Shown: positions 7,657 through 17,083 of the stretch, piece by piece
How positions within the stretch are numbered: the first letter of the stretch is position 1
Layout: every line of letters begins with the position of its first letter
Source: JAVVSK01 sp036654235
GTDB lineage: Bacteria > Bacillota > Clostridia > Christensenellales > CAG-138
NCBI GenBank assembly: GCA_036654235.1
Contig: JAVVSK010000011.1
Coordinates: 1 to 55,345 of the forward strand
DNA length: 55,345 nt
Direction of reading: 5' to 3'
Notes under the pieces: model-generated
The model's database searches: none
What the model saw: the letters and a program-made list of their open reading frames with translations, nothing else
Told to the model about the DNA's origin: nothing
Translations under genes and position numbers: made by a program

Positions 7657-9993
7657 TTGGCAAACGATATAATAGGTACTAACCTGCCGCGTACGGATGG
7701 ATACGCTAAGGTTACGGGAAAACAGCGGTATACGCAGGATATTACGTTTCCAAACATGATGTATGCGGCGGTTCTAAGAAGTCCTTATCCTCATGCTGAA
7801 ATCCTGAATATAGATACGAGTGAGGCTGAGAATTTTGGTGCGATATGTTTAACCTATGGCGATATAAATCCAATATTATACAATGAAAGAAGCGTTTCGG
7901 TACCCGAGGCAACTTATATGGATAAAACCGTCCTCCCTAAGGTTGCGCGGTATATAGGCGAACCGATAGCCGCCGTTGCCTGTGATACAGAGGAGGATGC
8001 GAATAAGGCGCTAAAACTTCTTCGCGTTGAATATGACATTAAAAAGCCGGTGTTTGACCCGATAGAGGCTATAGAAGACGGAGCGCCACAGCTTTACAAT
8101 GAAATATGTTTGGGAGATAAAAAAGTATATATAAAAAACAATATAGGGGTTATACGAAATATAGATGAAGGTGATTGCGACGCGGGATTTGCGCGCGCCG
8201 AAAAGATATTTGAACGCTCGTTTACGCTTAATAGAATATATCATGCGCAGCTTGAGACGAAAGGCGCTGTTTGCGCACCGGAACCTGACGGTAGTCTTAC
8301 AGTGTATGCGACTGCTCAGTCTATTCATGCTAATCGTCAATTGTTGGGGCGCGTTCTCAATATGCCGCTTTCTAAGATAAACGTTAAAAAAATAACTATA
8401 GGAGGCGCTTTCGGTTCGAGTATTCAGGTAAATACACTAACTCCGATTTGCGCGGCTCTCGCGCTAAAGGCTGATAGGCCCATTAAACTCATAGGCTCTC
8501 GCGAAGGAGATTTTTACAGTCACCATAAGTATCCGACGAAGTTCGACGTGAAGATGGGCGTTTCAAAAGACGGAATGCTGACGGCGGCGCACGTTAAAGC
8601 CCTCGTTGACTTCGGAGCGCATCAAATTCAGCCTATGGCTTATATGGGTTGTACCGCCGGATGGTTTGCCTCTCTATATAAATATGATGGAAATATTAGG
8701 TTTGACGGGACGGCTGTTTATACGAACAAGGTTCCTTGTTGCGCTATGCAAGGCTACGGGAATCCGCAGGTTAACTTTGCTGTTGAGAGCATGATCGATA
8801 TAATATGCGATGAGATGGGCTTTAATCCAATTGATTTCAGACTTAAAAATTATCGTGGAGTAGGTTCTGAGTTTTGGGGACAGGGACCTACGATAAGATC
8901 AATAATAAAAAGCTGCGGGGTAGAGGAGAGCTTAGTAAAAGGGCGCGTCATAATGGACTTTGATAACCGCGTTTCCCCGAAAGAAAAATCGGGAAGATTT
9001 AGGCGCGGTATAGGCGTTGCGCGAGGCTTTCATACGTCGGGGACCGGAGGACCGAAAGAGGGCGAAGTTATAGACTATTCATCATGCATGGTGAAGGTAA
9101 ACGAGGATGGATCTGTCGACGTTATATCTCCAGTTATGGATCATGGCGGCGGAACATGGGATGCGCTTCAAAAAATAGCGTCCGAGGTGCTTTGCGTACC
9201 ATTCGACATGGTTGGAATGTCGGATGCCGGAACGCGTGATACGGGGTATGACGTTTGTACCCATGCGACGCGTGGCGTTTATTGCGGTGGCGCTGCCGTA
9301 TATCATGTCTGTATGAAAGTAAAGGAACTTATTTTAAATATGGCTGGGGAGTTTATGCGGGAACATGCCTATAACCTTGAGCTTGTTCGCAGCGAGGAGC
9401 GCCGCCAAGCTATTGTACAGGTAAAGCATTTTCCGCAGAAAAATATGACGCTGGGAGAAGTTGCAAAACTTGCGCAGATAAATAGTAGGGGGACGATGGC
9501 GTTTACCGATAGCTATCGTCAACGCAACTGCCCGCCTTGTTTTACAACGCATTTTGTCGAGGCAGAGGTTGATACCGAAACAGGGATAATCAGAATTCCT
9601 AAGGTGCTGATTTATGGCGATTGCGGAACGGCGGTAAACCCGGAACTCGTTAAGGGTCAGCTCATAGGTTCTTTTAACCGTGGATTTGGATATACCGTTT
9701 TTGAAAAGCTGGATTACGACGAGAGGACAGGAAAACTTAAAAACAATGGGCTTTTAGTTGACTATAAGACCCCGTCGTCGGTAGAGATGCCGATGATTGA
9801 AAATTGCATAGTTAAAATTTGCGATACATATGAGCCATCGGGTCCGTTCGGAGCTAAGGGTATAGGCGAAGCGGCTCTCGCGAGCGTTCAAGCGTCTATA
9901 GCAAACGCCGTTTATAACGCCATAGGAATAAGGTTCACGGAACTTCCTATTACTCCTGAGCGCGTATTAAAGCAATTGAAGGAGAAGGCATGA
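7657..9993 (+). CDS. Molybdenum hydroxylase large (Mo-cofactor) subunit 1
   Basis: The 778-aa xanthine-dehydrogenase-family large subunit would carry the molybdopterin-cytosine-dinucleotide site in a three-subunit hydroxylase with the FAD and 2Fe-2S genes that follow. The start is TTG 7657, supported by AGGCGGAG about 8 nt upstream. The N-terminal hammerhead domain is visible (LPRTDGYAKVTGKQRYTQD). The C-terminal motif GPFGAKGIGEAALASV holds the invariant catalytic Glu of the family. Two usual signatures deviate: the glycine-rich GGGFGGK segment reads GGAFGSSIQ, and the substrate-pocket 'RGxGxPQ' reads AMQGYGNPQ, with Gln for Arg. The substrate is therefore unlikely to be plain xanthine, but cannot be named. 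The gene overlaps the next one by 4 bp. Confidence 0.8.
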   Translation: MANDIIGTNLPRTDGYAKVTGKQRYTQDITFPNMMYAAVLRSPYPHAEILNIDTSEAENFGAICLTYGDINPILYNERSVSVPEATYMDKTVLPKVARYIGEPIAAVACDTEEDANKALKLLRVEYDIKKPVFDPIEAIEDGAPQLYNEICLGDKKVYIKNNIGVIRNIDEGDCDAGFARAEKIFERSFTLNRIYHAQLETKGAVCAPEPDGSLTVYATAQSIHANRQLLGRVLNMPLSKINVKKITIGGAFGSSIQVNTLTPICAALALKADRPIKLIGSREGDFYSHHKYPTKFDVKMGVSKDGMLTAAHVKALVDFGAHQIQPMAYMGCTAGWFASLYKYDGNIRFDGTAVYTNKVPCCAMQGYGNPQVNFAVESMIDIICDEMGFNPIDFRLKNYRGVGSEFWGQGPTIRSIIKSCGVEESLVKGRVIMDFDNRVSPKEKSGRFRRGIGVARGFHTSGTGGPKEGEVIDYSSCMVKVNEDGSVDVISPVMDHGGGTWDALQKIASEVLCVPFDMVGMSDAGTRDTGYDVCTHATRGVYCGGAAVYHVCMKVKELILNMAGEFMREHAYNLELVRSEERRQAIVQVKHFPQKNMTLGEVAKLAQINSRGTMAFTDSYRQRNCPPCFTTHFVEAEVDTETGIIRIPKVLIYGDCGTAVNPELVKGQLIGSFNRGFGYTVFEKLDYDERTGKLKNNGLLVDYKTPSSVEMPMIENCIVKICDTYEPSGPFGAKGIGEAALASVQASIANAVYNAIGIRFTELPITPERVLKQLKEKA

Positions 9994-10880
9994 ACACTAA
10001 AATTTTAACAGACGAATTTAACTTTATAGCGCCAAAACAGCTGGATTCGGCGTTAAAGCTTATAGCTGAAACCGAAAGCACTCGAATTTTAGCGGGAGGG
10101 ACGGACGTTTTAGTTAAGATGAAGATGAACGCGCTTCCGGAAATATCCCTACTTATCGACATAAGTGGGATAGATGAACTAATCGGGAAATCATTCTCTG
10201 AAACCGACGGGATTGATATTGGCGCATGTTCAAGATTAAGAGATATAGAACTTGACGATGAAATTTTTTTGAAGTATCCAATACTTAGGGAAGCCATTTT
10301 GCAGATGGCGAGCGTTTCAATTCGCAATATGGCGACTATCGGAGGAAACATAGCGAATTCTTCACCGGTTGCTGATACTGTTCCTCCGCTTATTGTTCTT
10401 TCTGCAAAGCTAATAATAAGATCTAAGGATGAGGCGCGAGAAATTCCTATCGAAAACTTCTTTATAGCACCCGGCGTAAACGAGTTGAAGTCAAATGAAC
10501 TTATAACTAAAATCAGGATACCCGTTCCTGAACGAAATACCGGAACGGCGTTTTTAAAAATGGGACGCGTCGCCTCCGATATAGCTAAAATAAGCTTTGC
10601 CGTTAAGCTTAGGCGCGACGGTGACTATATTGAAGACTGTAGGTTCGCTATGGGAAGCGTCGCCGCTACTCCCTTATATTTAAAGGAAATAGGCGAAACC
10701 GTATGCGGGAAGCGATTTTCAAGCGAACTTCTCGAAGAGACGGCGAAGAGCATCCGCGATTTTATAAAGCCTATAGATGATAACCGGACGACCGCCGAAT
10801 ATCGTTTGGACATGGCATATAAGCTCTGTAAAGATGCGCTTAATCTCGCTTATTTGAGAAGCGGAGGTAAAGTGAAATGA
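9990..10880 (+). CDS. Molybdenum hydroxylase FAD-binding subunit 1
   Basis: This 296-aa subunit of the xanthine dehydrogenase/CO dehydrogenase medium-chain family passes electrons from the iron-sulfur clusters to FAD and then to the acceptor. The two FAD pyrophosphate-binding segments are present: ILAGGTDVLVKMK near residue 35 and ATIGGNIANSSPVADTVPP near residue 120. IGACSRLRDIE matches the family's middle motif. Length is normal for this family (about 280-300 aa). Start and stop overlap both neighbours by ATGA, so translation is probably coupled across the operon. Confidence 0.88.
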   Translation: MNTKILTDEFNFIAPKQLDSALKLIAETESTRILAGGTDVLVKMKMNALPEISLLIDISGIDELIGKSFSETDGIDIGACSRLRDIELDDEIFLKYPILREAILQMASVSIRNMATIGGNIANSSPVADTVPPLIVLSAKLIIRSKDEAREIPIENFFIAPGVNELKSNELITKIRIPVPERNTGTAFLKMGRVASDIAKISFAVKLRRDGDYIEDCRFAMGSVAATPLYLKEIGETVCGKRFSSELLEETAKSIRDFIKPIDDNRTTAEYRLDMAYKLCKDALNLAYLRSGGKVK

Positions 10881-11356
10881 GTATGCATGAAATTACAATG
10901 ACGGTGAACGGGAAAAAGAGAACCATTAACGTTAAGAGCAATGAACTTTTGCTTAATGTACTGCGGGACAGGCTTTGCCTTACGGGAGCTAAATATGGCT
11001 GCGGTATCGGGGAATGCGGCGCATGTAGCGTTTTGATAAACGGACGCGCGGTGTTATCCTGCCTTAAATTGGCGGTATCATGCGATGGGGCCGATATCGT
11101 TACGGCAGAGGGACTGGCGAAAAACGGAGAGTTAAACTCCGTTCAAAAGGCATTTATAGACAACAACGCAATTCAATGCGGATTTTGTACTCCCGGGATG
11201 GTAGTTACAGCGACGGCGCTAATAAACGAGAATAAAAATCCGAGCGAGGTCGAGGTTAAGGAGTATATGCGAGGTAATTTTTGCAGATGCACGGGTTATA
11301 TACAAATAGTGACAGCAGTACTTGACGCTGCAAAGCGAGAAAGGGAGGAACAATGA
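10877..11356 (+). CDS. Molybdenum hydroxylase 2Fe-2S subunit 1
   Basis: The 159-aa small subunit carries two [2Fe-2S] clusters. The plant-ferredoxin-type cluster ligands are in YGCGIGECGACSVLING plus the later Cys of VLSCL. The helical-domain cluster ligands are in QCGFCTPGM and FCRCTGY. All eight expected cysteines are present, so it should be functional. Length and order match CoxS/XdhC-type subunits. It overlaps the preceding FAD gene and the following FAD gene by 4 bp each. Confidence 0.9.
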   Translation: MSMHEITMTVNGKKRTINVKSNELLLNVLRDRLCLTGAKYGCGIGECGACSVLINGRAVLSCLKLAVSCDGADIVTAEGLAKNGELNSVQKAFIDNNAIQCGFCTPGMVVTATALINENKNPSEVEVKEYMRGNFCRCTGYIQIVTAVLDAAKREREEQ

Positions 11357-12246
11357 AAAAATTTGAGTTTATTAAGGCGAACTCGTTTTTAGAGCTTTTA
11401 AAAATCAAAGCGGAGCTTAAAAACAATGCTATTTTGACGGCGGGAGGAACCTGCGTTATGAACGATATACGTGCAGAACTGATAAATAACGTTACTCTCG
11501 TTTCAATTTCGGATATTGATGCGAAAAAGATGCATTCAATCTATCTCGATAACGGAAAAATTTCAATAGGTGCTCTCGCAAAAATAAACGATATAGGGAA
11601 AAATGCGCTGATTGAAGAATATGCACCAGCTCTATATATGGCGGCGCAGGTTTTTGCCGATCCGACAACAAGAAATAGCGCAACGATAGGCGGAAACGTC
11701 GCCTATGCTTCTCCCGCCGCCGATACTGTTCCACCACTTATGGTTCACGAGGCTACTGTTGTTTTAGCGCACATGGACAGCCACGAAAACGAGGTGCTTT
11801 ATCGCGAAATTCCGATAGACGAGTTTTACGTGGAATTGAAAAAAACGATCATGCAAGATGACGAAATTATTGAGAGGTTTATATTAAAGCCCACTAAAAA
11901 CAGCGGTTATATAAAACTGGGGCTTAGGAAGTCTATGGCAATTTCGATTGCGACCGCTGCTGCGCGTGTTTCTCTTAAAGACGGGATAATTGAGAACGCT
12001 ATTATTTCTCTCGGAGCTGTATCTAAAACCGTTGTTCGCGCTAAAACCGCTGAAAATGCAATAATAGGCAGACCTTGGAATGCAGAAACAGCTAAGCTTT
12101 TAAGCGTGCTTATTTCCGATATCTCTCCCGTCGATGATATTCGGGCGACTAAGAACTATAGGAACGAAATTGCGCCGGTGTTGGCAAAACGCGCAATTAA
12201 TCTTGCCTTATATAGAGACTGTAATTTTCAAGAGGAATTAAAATGA
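11353..12246 (+). CDS. Molybdenum hydroxylase FAD-binding subunit 2
   Basis: A second 297-aa FAD subunit of the same family, diverged from the first. FAD-binding motifs are LTAGGTCVMNDIRAEL near residue 30 and SATIGGNVAYASPAADTV near residue 115, with ISIGALAKINDIG between. Compared with subunit 1, the first loop has C-V in place of D-V after GGT. It starts the second hydroxylase set and overlaps its neighbours by ATGA on both sides. It presumably pairs with the 2Fe-2S and Mo subunits that follow, though cross-assembly with set 1 is possible. Confidence 0.87.
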   Translation: MKKFEFIKANSFLELLKIKAELKNNAILTAGGTCVMNDIRAELINNVTLVSISDIDAKKMHSIYLDNGKISIGALAKINDIGKNALIEEYAPALYMAAQVFADPTTRNSATIGGNVAYASPAADTVPPLMVHEATVVLAHMDSHENEVLYREIPIDEFYVELKKTIMQDDEIIERFILKPTKNSGYIKLGLRKSMAISIATAAARVSLKDGIIENAIISLGAVSKTVVRAKTAENAIIGRPWNAETAKLLSVLISDISPVDDIRATKNYRNEIAPVLAKRAINLALYRDCNFQEELK

Positions 12247-12716
12247 GCGAAATAACTATTAAAATCAAGATAAACGGAAATAACCGTGAGCTTAAATGCA
12301 CCCCTGAAACCAGCCTTTTGCGCTTGCTACGCAATAATTTTTACTATGATGTTAAGTGCGGTTGCGAGGAGGGTGATTGCGGAACCTGTACCGTTATGCT
12401 TGACGGGCGCGCTGTTAAATCCTGCGTTACACTAGCCGCCGCCTGCGATGGGCATAGTGTTGAGACGGTTCGCGGGTTGGGTGACGAAAATGTACTTACA
12501 CAAAAATTGCAGGATGCATTCGTTGAATGCGGAAGCGTTCAATGTGGATTTTGTACGCCCGGAATGATAGTTGCGGCGACGGAATATATTTGCCAAAACG
12601 GTAAAGCGGATAGGCATGAAATTAGAAAGGCAATGTCCGGCAACCTCTGCCGTTGTACGGGCTATCAAAAAATAATAGATGCAATATATAAGGTTGCAAA
12701 GGAGGCAGAACAATGA
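12243..12716 (+). CDS. Molybdenum hydroxylase 2Fe-2S subunit 2
   Basis: The 157-aa small subunit of the second set. The first cluster is in KCGCEEGDCGTCTVMLDG plus KSCV, the second in QCGFCTPGMIV and LCRCTGYQKI, so all eight ligands are conserved. It is closely similar in layout to the other 2Fe-2S protein of this operon but clearly divergent in sequence, arguing for an old duplication or separate recruitment rather than a recent copy. It overlaps the genes on both sides by 4 bp. Confidence 0.9.
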   Translation: MSEITIKIKINGNNRELKCTPETSLLRLLRNNFYYDVKCGCEEGDCGTCTVMLDGRAVKSCVTLAAACDGHSVETVRGLGDENVLTQKLQDAFVECGSVQCGFCTPGMIVAATEYICQNGKADRHEIRKAMSGNLCRCTGYQKIIDAIYKVAKEAEQ

Positions 12717-15037
12717 GCGAAAAACGCAGCTTTTCTTTGATAGGAAACCGTATTGAGCGCTACGACGCAATAGCTAAGGCGAAGGGTACTCAACTATACA
12801 GTGACGATTTTTACATGCCTAATATGCTGTTTGCAAAAGTTAAGAGGAGCGATTATCCGAGCGCAATTTTAAAGGGCGTTGATACGAGAGCCGCTCTCGC
12901 CCTTCCGGGAGTTATTGCCGTATTAACAGCGAAAGATGTAAAAAATAATATTGATATTTCAAAGTTCGGTCAGCTTAGAGATGTTGGAGGCGGCTTTGAG
13001 GGGCTGTATAAGGTGCTTGCGGATGGGAAAATACGCTCAAAAAGCGAGGCGATAGCTTTAGTTGCCGCCGAAACGGAAGAAATCGCGACGGAGGCGCTTA
13101 AGCTAATTAAAGTTGACTATGAGGTAACGGATGGAATTTTCGATCCGCGGGATGCTCTTAAAGACGGAGCATATCTTGTTTCTTCAGAGGATAACAGTAA
13201 TAAGATTATGGAGACAATGGTACAGGGAGGAGACGTTGACGATGCGTTTTCGAGATGCGATGTTATAGTTGAAAACGACTATTATACTACGCCGCATGAA
13301 CATGCCTATCTTGAAACCGAGGGCGGGATGGGTTGGCTAGATGAAAACGGGGTTATAACTCTTCGCGTTGGAACGCAGGTTCTCGAGCATTATAGAACCA
13401 TAGCGAAAATTTTAGGGCTTCCGCATACTCATGTCAGAAACATGAGCGTACCTATGGGCGGTGGGTTTGGAGGGAAGGAGGATATAACCGTCGAGGTTTA
13501 TATAGCCCTTTTAGTGCAAAAAACGAAGCGCCCGGTAAAACTCGTTTGGAGTCGCGAAGAATCGTTGGAAACGCACGCCAAGCGGCATCGTGAATTTTTG
13601 CACTATAAAACGGGAGCAACTAAAGACGGGAAAATTATTGCACAAGACGTTACTATAGTTATGGACGGTGGAAGCTATACTTATTTAACACCTTGGGTTC
13701 AGATGTATTCGACTATAAACGCTCCGGGATGCTATAATATCGAAAATTTTCGTGTCAAGAGCGCTTCGGCATTTACGAATAATACGTTTGCGAGTGCCAA
13801 TCGCGGATTCGGCGCACCGCAGGTAAATTTCGCTTCCGAGCGCCAAATAAACGAGATAGCTAATGCTCTCTCTATGGATCCGTTATACGTTCGCAAGAAG
13901 AATGTTATGAAAAACGGAGATCCGATAACAACGGGATTTATACCGGAGGGACATGTTGCTCTGAGCGAACTTTTAGAGCGAGTGAATAACGAGCTAAATA
14001 AAGAGCCAAAGCGTGACAGAACCGCTGATGGGCGAAAAATCGGGCGCGCTGTTGCATGCGGACATATGGTGTATGGTAGACTTACATTTTTACACGATTC
14101 ATCCCGCGTTGGGATAAATCTTGAACTTGACGGAACAGTTACTCTTAGGGCGGGAATACCCGATCTCGGAGGAGGACAGGCATCTTTACTTTGTCAAATC
14201 GTTGCCGAGGAGCTGGGTCTTCCTATAACTTCAATTCATCCGTTTATAATGGATACACATTTAACGCCTCCATGCGGAACAACGACGGCGACACGTCAGA
14301 CTTATATGTCCGGTAATGCTGCACTTTTAACCGCGAAGAATATGAAAAAAGATATAGTTGAGAAAGCATCTGAGATGATAGGATGTAAGCCGGGCGAGAT
14401 AACTATGCGAAATAGCAAGGCGTATTTTACGAACGATCCGAGGCGGAGCGTCAATTTTATTGACATAGTTAAGCGTATTTCGAACGATGGTGGGCATCTT
14501 TTTAATGAGTCACAATTTAATGCGCCTTTTACCGAGGTGCCCGATCTAACGGATATAAAGGGGCGTATCCATCCCGATATAACTTATACATGTCATGGTG
14601 TTGAAGTTGCGGTTGATGAAGAGACGGGCGAAACCGAGATACTTAGACTAGTTGCGGCTATAGACTGCGGAAAGGCATTAAACCGAAATTCTGCCGAGGG
14701 TCAAGTAGAGGGCGGCGCGGTTTATAATATGCTTTGGGCTACTCTCGAAGATCTTAAATGGCAGAAGGGTATAACATTAGCTAACAGCTTTGCAACCTAT
14801 CTTATACCTACGAGCGCGGATACTCCCGATATAGAAACGATACTTTTGGAGAGCGGAGGCGGCTTAGGACCATACGGTGCAAAAGGGATAGGCGAACCGG
14901 CAGATAACTCAATAGCTCCCGCGGTAATTAACGCGATTTGCGATGCTGTCGGAGCTTCGTTTTGCGATATGCCGGTAACGCCCGAGAAAATTTTATTCGC
15001 TATAAATCACGGAACGGCTAATGGAAATAAAGAATAA
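12713..15037 (+). CDS. Molybdenum hydroxylase large (Mo-cofactor) subunit 2
   Basis: The 774-aa large subunit, last gene of the operon. Unlike the first large subunit it keeps the family signatures: MGGGFGGKEDITVEV near residue 245, ANRGFGAPQVNFASE with the conserved substrate-pocket Arg, PDLGGGQASLL, and GPYGAKGIGEPADNS with the catalytic Glu near the C-terminus. It should therefore bind the molybdenum cofactor and hydroxylate a heterocycle or aldehyde. The exact substrate cannot be read from the sequence. No cofactor-insertion (XdhC/CoxF-like) or selenium-related accessory gene lies in the window. Confidence 0.88.
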   Translation: MSEKRSFSLIGNRIERYDAIAKAKGTQLYSDDFYMPNMLFAKVKRSDYPSAILKGVDTRAALALPGVIAVLTAKDVKNNIDISKFGQLRDVGGGFEGLYKVLADGKIRSKSEAIALVAAETEEIATEALKLIKVDYEVTDGIFDPRDALKDGAYLVSSEDNSNKIMETMVQGGDVDDAFSRCDVIVENDYYTTPHEHAYLETEGGMGWLDENGVITLRVGTQVLEHYRTIAKILGLPHTHVRNMSVPMGGGFGGKEDITVEVYIALLVQKTKRPVKLVWSREESLETHAKRHREFLHYKTGATKDGKIIAQDVTIVMDGGSYTYLTPWVQMYSTINAPGCYNIENFRVKSASAFTNNTFASANRGFGAPQVNFASERQINEIANALSMDPLYVRKKNVMKNGDPITTGFIPEGHVALSELLERVNNELNKEPKRDRTADGRKIGRAVACGHMVYGRLTFLHDSSRVGINLELDGTVTLRAGIPDLGGGQASLLCQIVAEELGLPITSIHPFIMDTHLTPPCGTTTATRQTYMSGNAALLTAKNMKKDIVEKASEMIGCKPGEITMRNSKAYFTNDPRRSVNFIDIVKRISNDGGHLFNESQFNAPFTEVPDLTDIKGRIHPDITYTCHGVEVAVDEETGETEILRLVAAIDCGKALNRNSAEGQVEGGAVYNMLWATLEDLKWQKGITLANSFATYLIPTSADTPDIETILLESGGGLGPYGAKGIGEPADNSIAPAVINAICDAVGASFCDMPVTPEKILFAINHGTANGNKE

Positions 15038-15078
15038 CTAATTTTGAGCTTCCAATTGATTTGCGGATTGTTGATTGA

Positions 15079-15101
15079 TGAGAAGGGCTTTGCCCTTCTC
15101 A
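15079..15101 (+). terminator. Hairpin after the hydroxylase operon
   Basis: A 10-bp perfect stem (GAGAAGGGC/GCCCTTCTC plus a flanking T-A pair) has a 3-nt loop. It lies 42 nt after the operon stop and 55 nt before mnmG. The 3' tail (ATTTCGG) is not T-rich, so termination strength is uncertain. Confidence 0.5.
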
Positions 15102-15156
15102 ATTTCGGTAAAATAGATGCGAAAGCCTTTAATTTGCCGATATTAAGGGAAAATAT

Positions 15157-16989
15157 ATGTTATCATTTGACGTAATCGTTTTGGGTGCGGGTCATGCCGG
15201 CTGCGAAGCGGCTCTGGCTTCATCCAGAATTGGGCTTAAAACGCTTTGTCTTACGCTGAACCTTGACTCTATTGCGCTAATGCCATGCAATCCTTGTATA
15301 GGTGGGACGTCTAAAGGACATCTCGTTCGCGAGATAGATGCTTTAGGAGGCGAAATGGGTCTTGCCGCAGACGAATGCGCGATACAGGCGCGTATGCTAA
15401 ATACGGCTAAAGGTCCCGCGGTGCATTCTCTTCGCGCACAAATCGATAAAAGGCGGTATCATGAGCGCATGAAACGTGCTTTGGAGCTTGAAAATAATCT
15501 GATTTTATTTGAAGGCGAATGCAAAGCTATAAATGCAAAAAATGGTACGGTCTATTCAATAACTACGGACGACGGGACGGAGATTTTTTGCAGAGCGGTC
15601 GTTGTAGCGGCCGGTGTTTACCTAAAAAGCCGTATTCTCGTAGGCGAATATGAACGTGAAAGCGGTCCCGCCGGATTGTTAAGTTCAAGAGCGCTTGCTT
15701 TAAACGAGCTTGGGTTTGAACTTAGGCGTTTTAAAACCGGTACTCCTCCGCGCATTGACGGAAAAACGGTGGATTATTCGCTCATGGAGATTCAGAACGG
15801 GGATAGCCCTAAACCTAAGTTTTCATTTATGAATAAAGCTTCATATGAGGATCAGATTCCATGCTACCTTACATATACAAATGCCGATACGCATGATGTA
15901 ATATTGGCGAACTTAGATCGTTCACCAATGTATTCGGGGAAAATAAAGGCGACGGGGACTAGATATTGCCCATCTATTGAGGACAAGCTGATGCGTTTCA
16001 AAGATAAGGATAAACACCAGCTTTTTATAGAATTTGAGGGTAAAAGCACAAATGAAGTTTATCTTCAGGGATTGTCAACGAGCTTGCCACGCGATGTTCA
16101 GACAGCTATGATAAATACGATACTGGGTCTTGAACGGGCACGCATAACCAGATTTGGCTATGCAATCGAGTACGATTGTATAGACCCGCTTTCCCTTTCG
16201 CCCTCTCTTATGGCAAAGTCTATTGATGGCTTGTTTTTTGCGGGACAGATAAACGGTACTTCGGGCTATGAGGAGGCAGCGGCGCAGGGGCTTATAGCGG
16301 GGATAAACGCGGCTATGTACGTGAAAAATGAACCGCCTGTTATAATGAGCCGTGCCGATTCATATATTGGGGTCTTAATTGACGATTTAACGTCTAAGGG
16401 AACGAATGAGCCATATCGAATGATGACGTCGCGCGCCGAATATCGTCTTATTTTGCGCCAAGATAACGCGGATTTGCGTCTTACAGAGCGTTTTTTGAGA
16501 ACGGGCTTGATTGATGAAAAGCGTCTCAATATGGTAGTTAAAAAGCGTATTGATATTGAAAAAGCGATGAAAGCTGTAGCTAAGGTGGCTCATGCAAACG
16601 ATTCTTTAACCGCTCTTTTAGGTTCAGCGGCAAGGCCGGGGCTTACTATGTATGATTGTTTAAAAAGAGAGGGCGTAAGCTATGAAGCCCTTAAAAAAAT
16701 TTATCCGGAGTTGCCAGATATTTCCAATGAAGCAGCGGAGCAGCTTAAAATTTCAATATACTATGAGGGATATATTGATAAGCAAAAAAAACAGCTTGAA
16801 CGTCAACGGGAACTTGAGAGCATGGAGATACCGGCCGAAATAGATTATATGAGCATAAATGCTCTTAGAATTGAAGCAAGGCAGAAGCTGACAAGCATAC
16901 GCCCCGGAACTATAGCGCAAGCAACGCAGATAAGCGGTGTTTCGCCCGCCGATATTGCCGTACTTATGGTAAAAGTTAAGGGATTGTAA
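15157..16989 (+). CDS. mnmG: tRNA uridine-5-carboxymethylaminomethyl modification enzyme MnmG
   Basis: The 610-aa MnmG/GidA uses FAD, methylene-tetrahydrofolate and its partner MnmE to modify the wobble uridine of several tRNAs in the cytoplasm. The start ATG 15157 follows AAGGGA. The FAD Rossmann motif is VIVLGAGHAGCEAA at residues 5-18. Family signatures include CNPCIGGTSKGHLVREIDAL, RFKTGTPPRI and GQINGTSGYEEAAAQG. The C-terminal helical MnmE/tRNA-binding region ends ATQISGVSPADIAVLMV. The length is normal and nothing is missing. MnmE (mnmE) is not in the window. Confidence 0.96.
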   Translation: MLSFDVIVLGAGHAGCEAALASSRIGLKTLCLTLNLDSIALMPCNPCIGGTSKGHLVREIDALGGEMGLAADECAIQARMLNTAKGPAVHSLRAQIDKRRYHERMKRALELENNLILFEGECKAINAKNGTVYSITTDDGTEIFCRAVVVAAGVYLKSRILVGEYERESGPAGLLSSRALALNELGFELRRFKTGTPPRIDGKTVDYSLMEIQNGDSPKPKFSFMNKASYEDQIPCYLTYTNADTHDVILANLDRSPMYSGKIKATGTRYCPSIEDKLMRFKDKDKHQLFIEFEGKSTNEVYLQGLSTSLPRDVQTAMINTILGLERARITRFGYAIEYDCIDPLSLSPSLMAKSIDGLFFAGQINGTSGYEEAAAQGLIAGINAAMYVKNEPPVIMSRADSYIGVLIDDLTSKGTNEPYRMMTSRAEYRLILRQDNADLRLTERFLRTGLIDEKRLNMVVKKRIDIEKAMKAVAKVAHANDSLTALLGSAARPGLTMYDCLKREGVSYEALKKIYPELPDISNEAAEQLKISIYYEGYIDKQKKQLERQRELESMEIPAEIDYMSINALRIEARQKLTSIRPGTIAQATQISGVSPADIAVLMVKVKGL

Positions 16990-17035
16990 ACATCAAATCT
17001 ATATAACGCTATTGAAAACGGAAAATAAATAAGAT

Positions 17036-17071
17036 AAAAAAATGGAGGTCAAGTTAGAATTGCCCTCCATT
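17036..17071 (-). terminator. Terminator of the acyl-CoA synthetase gene
   Basis: An 8-bp stem (AATGGAGG 17041-17048 with CCTCCATT 17064-17071) is followed on the minus strand by a run of T residues (complement of the A-run just before 17041). It is 13 bp past the stop of the minus-strand synthetase and between two convergent genes. Confidence 0.7.
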
Positions 17072-17083
17072 ATACATGCATGT

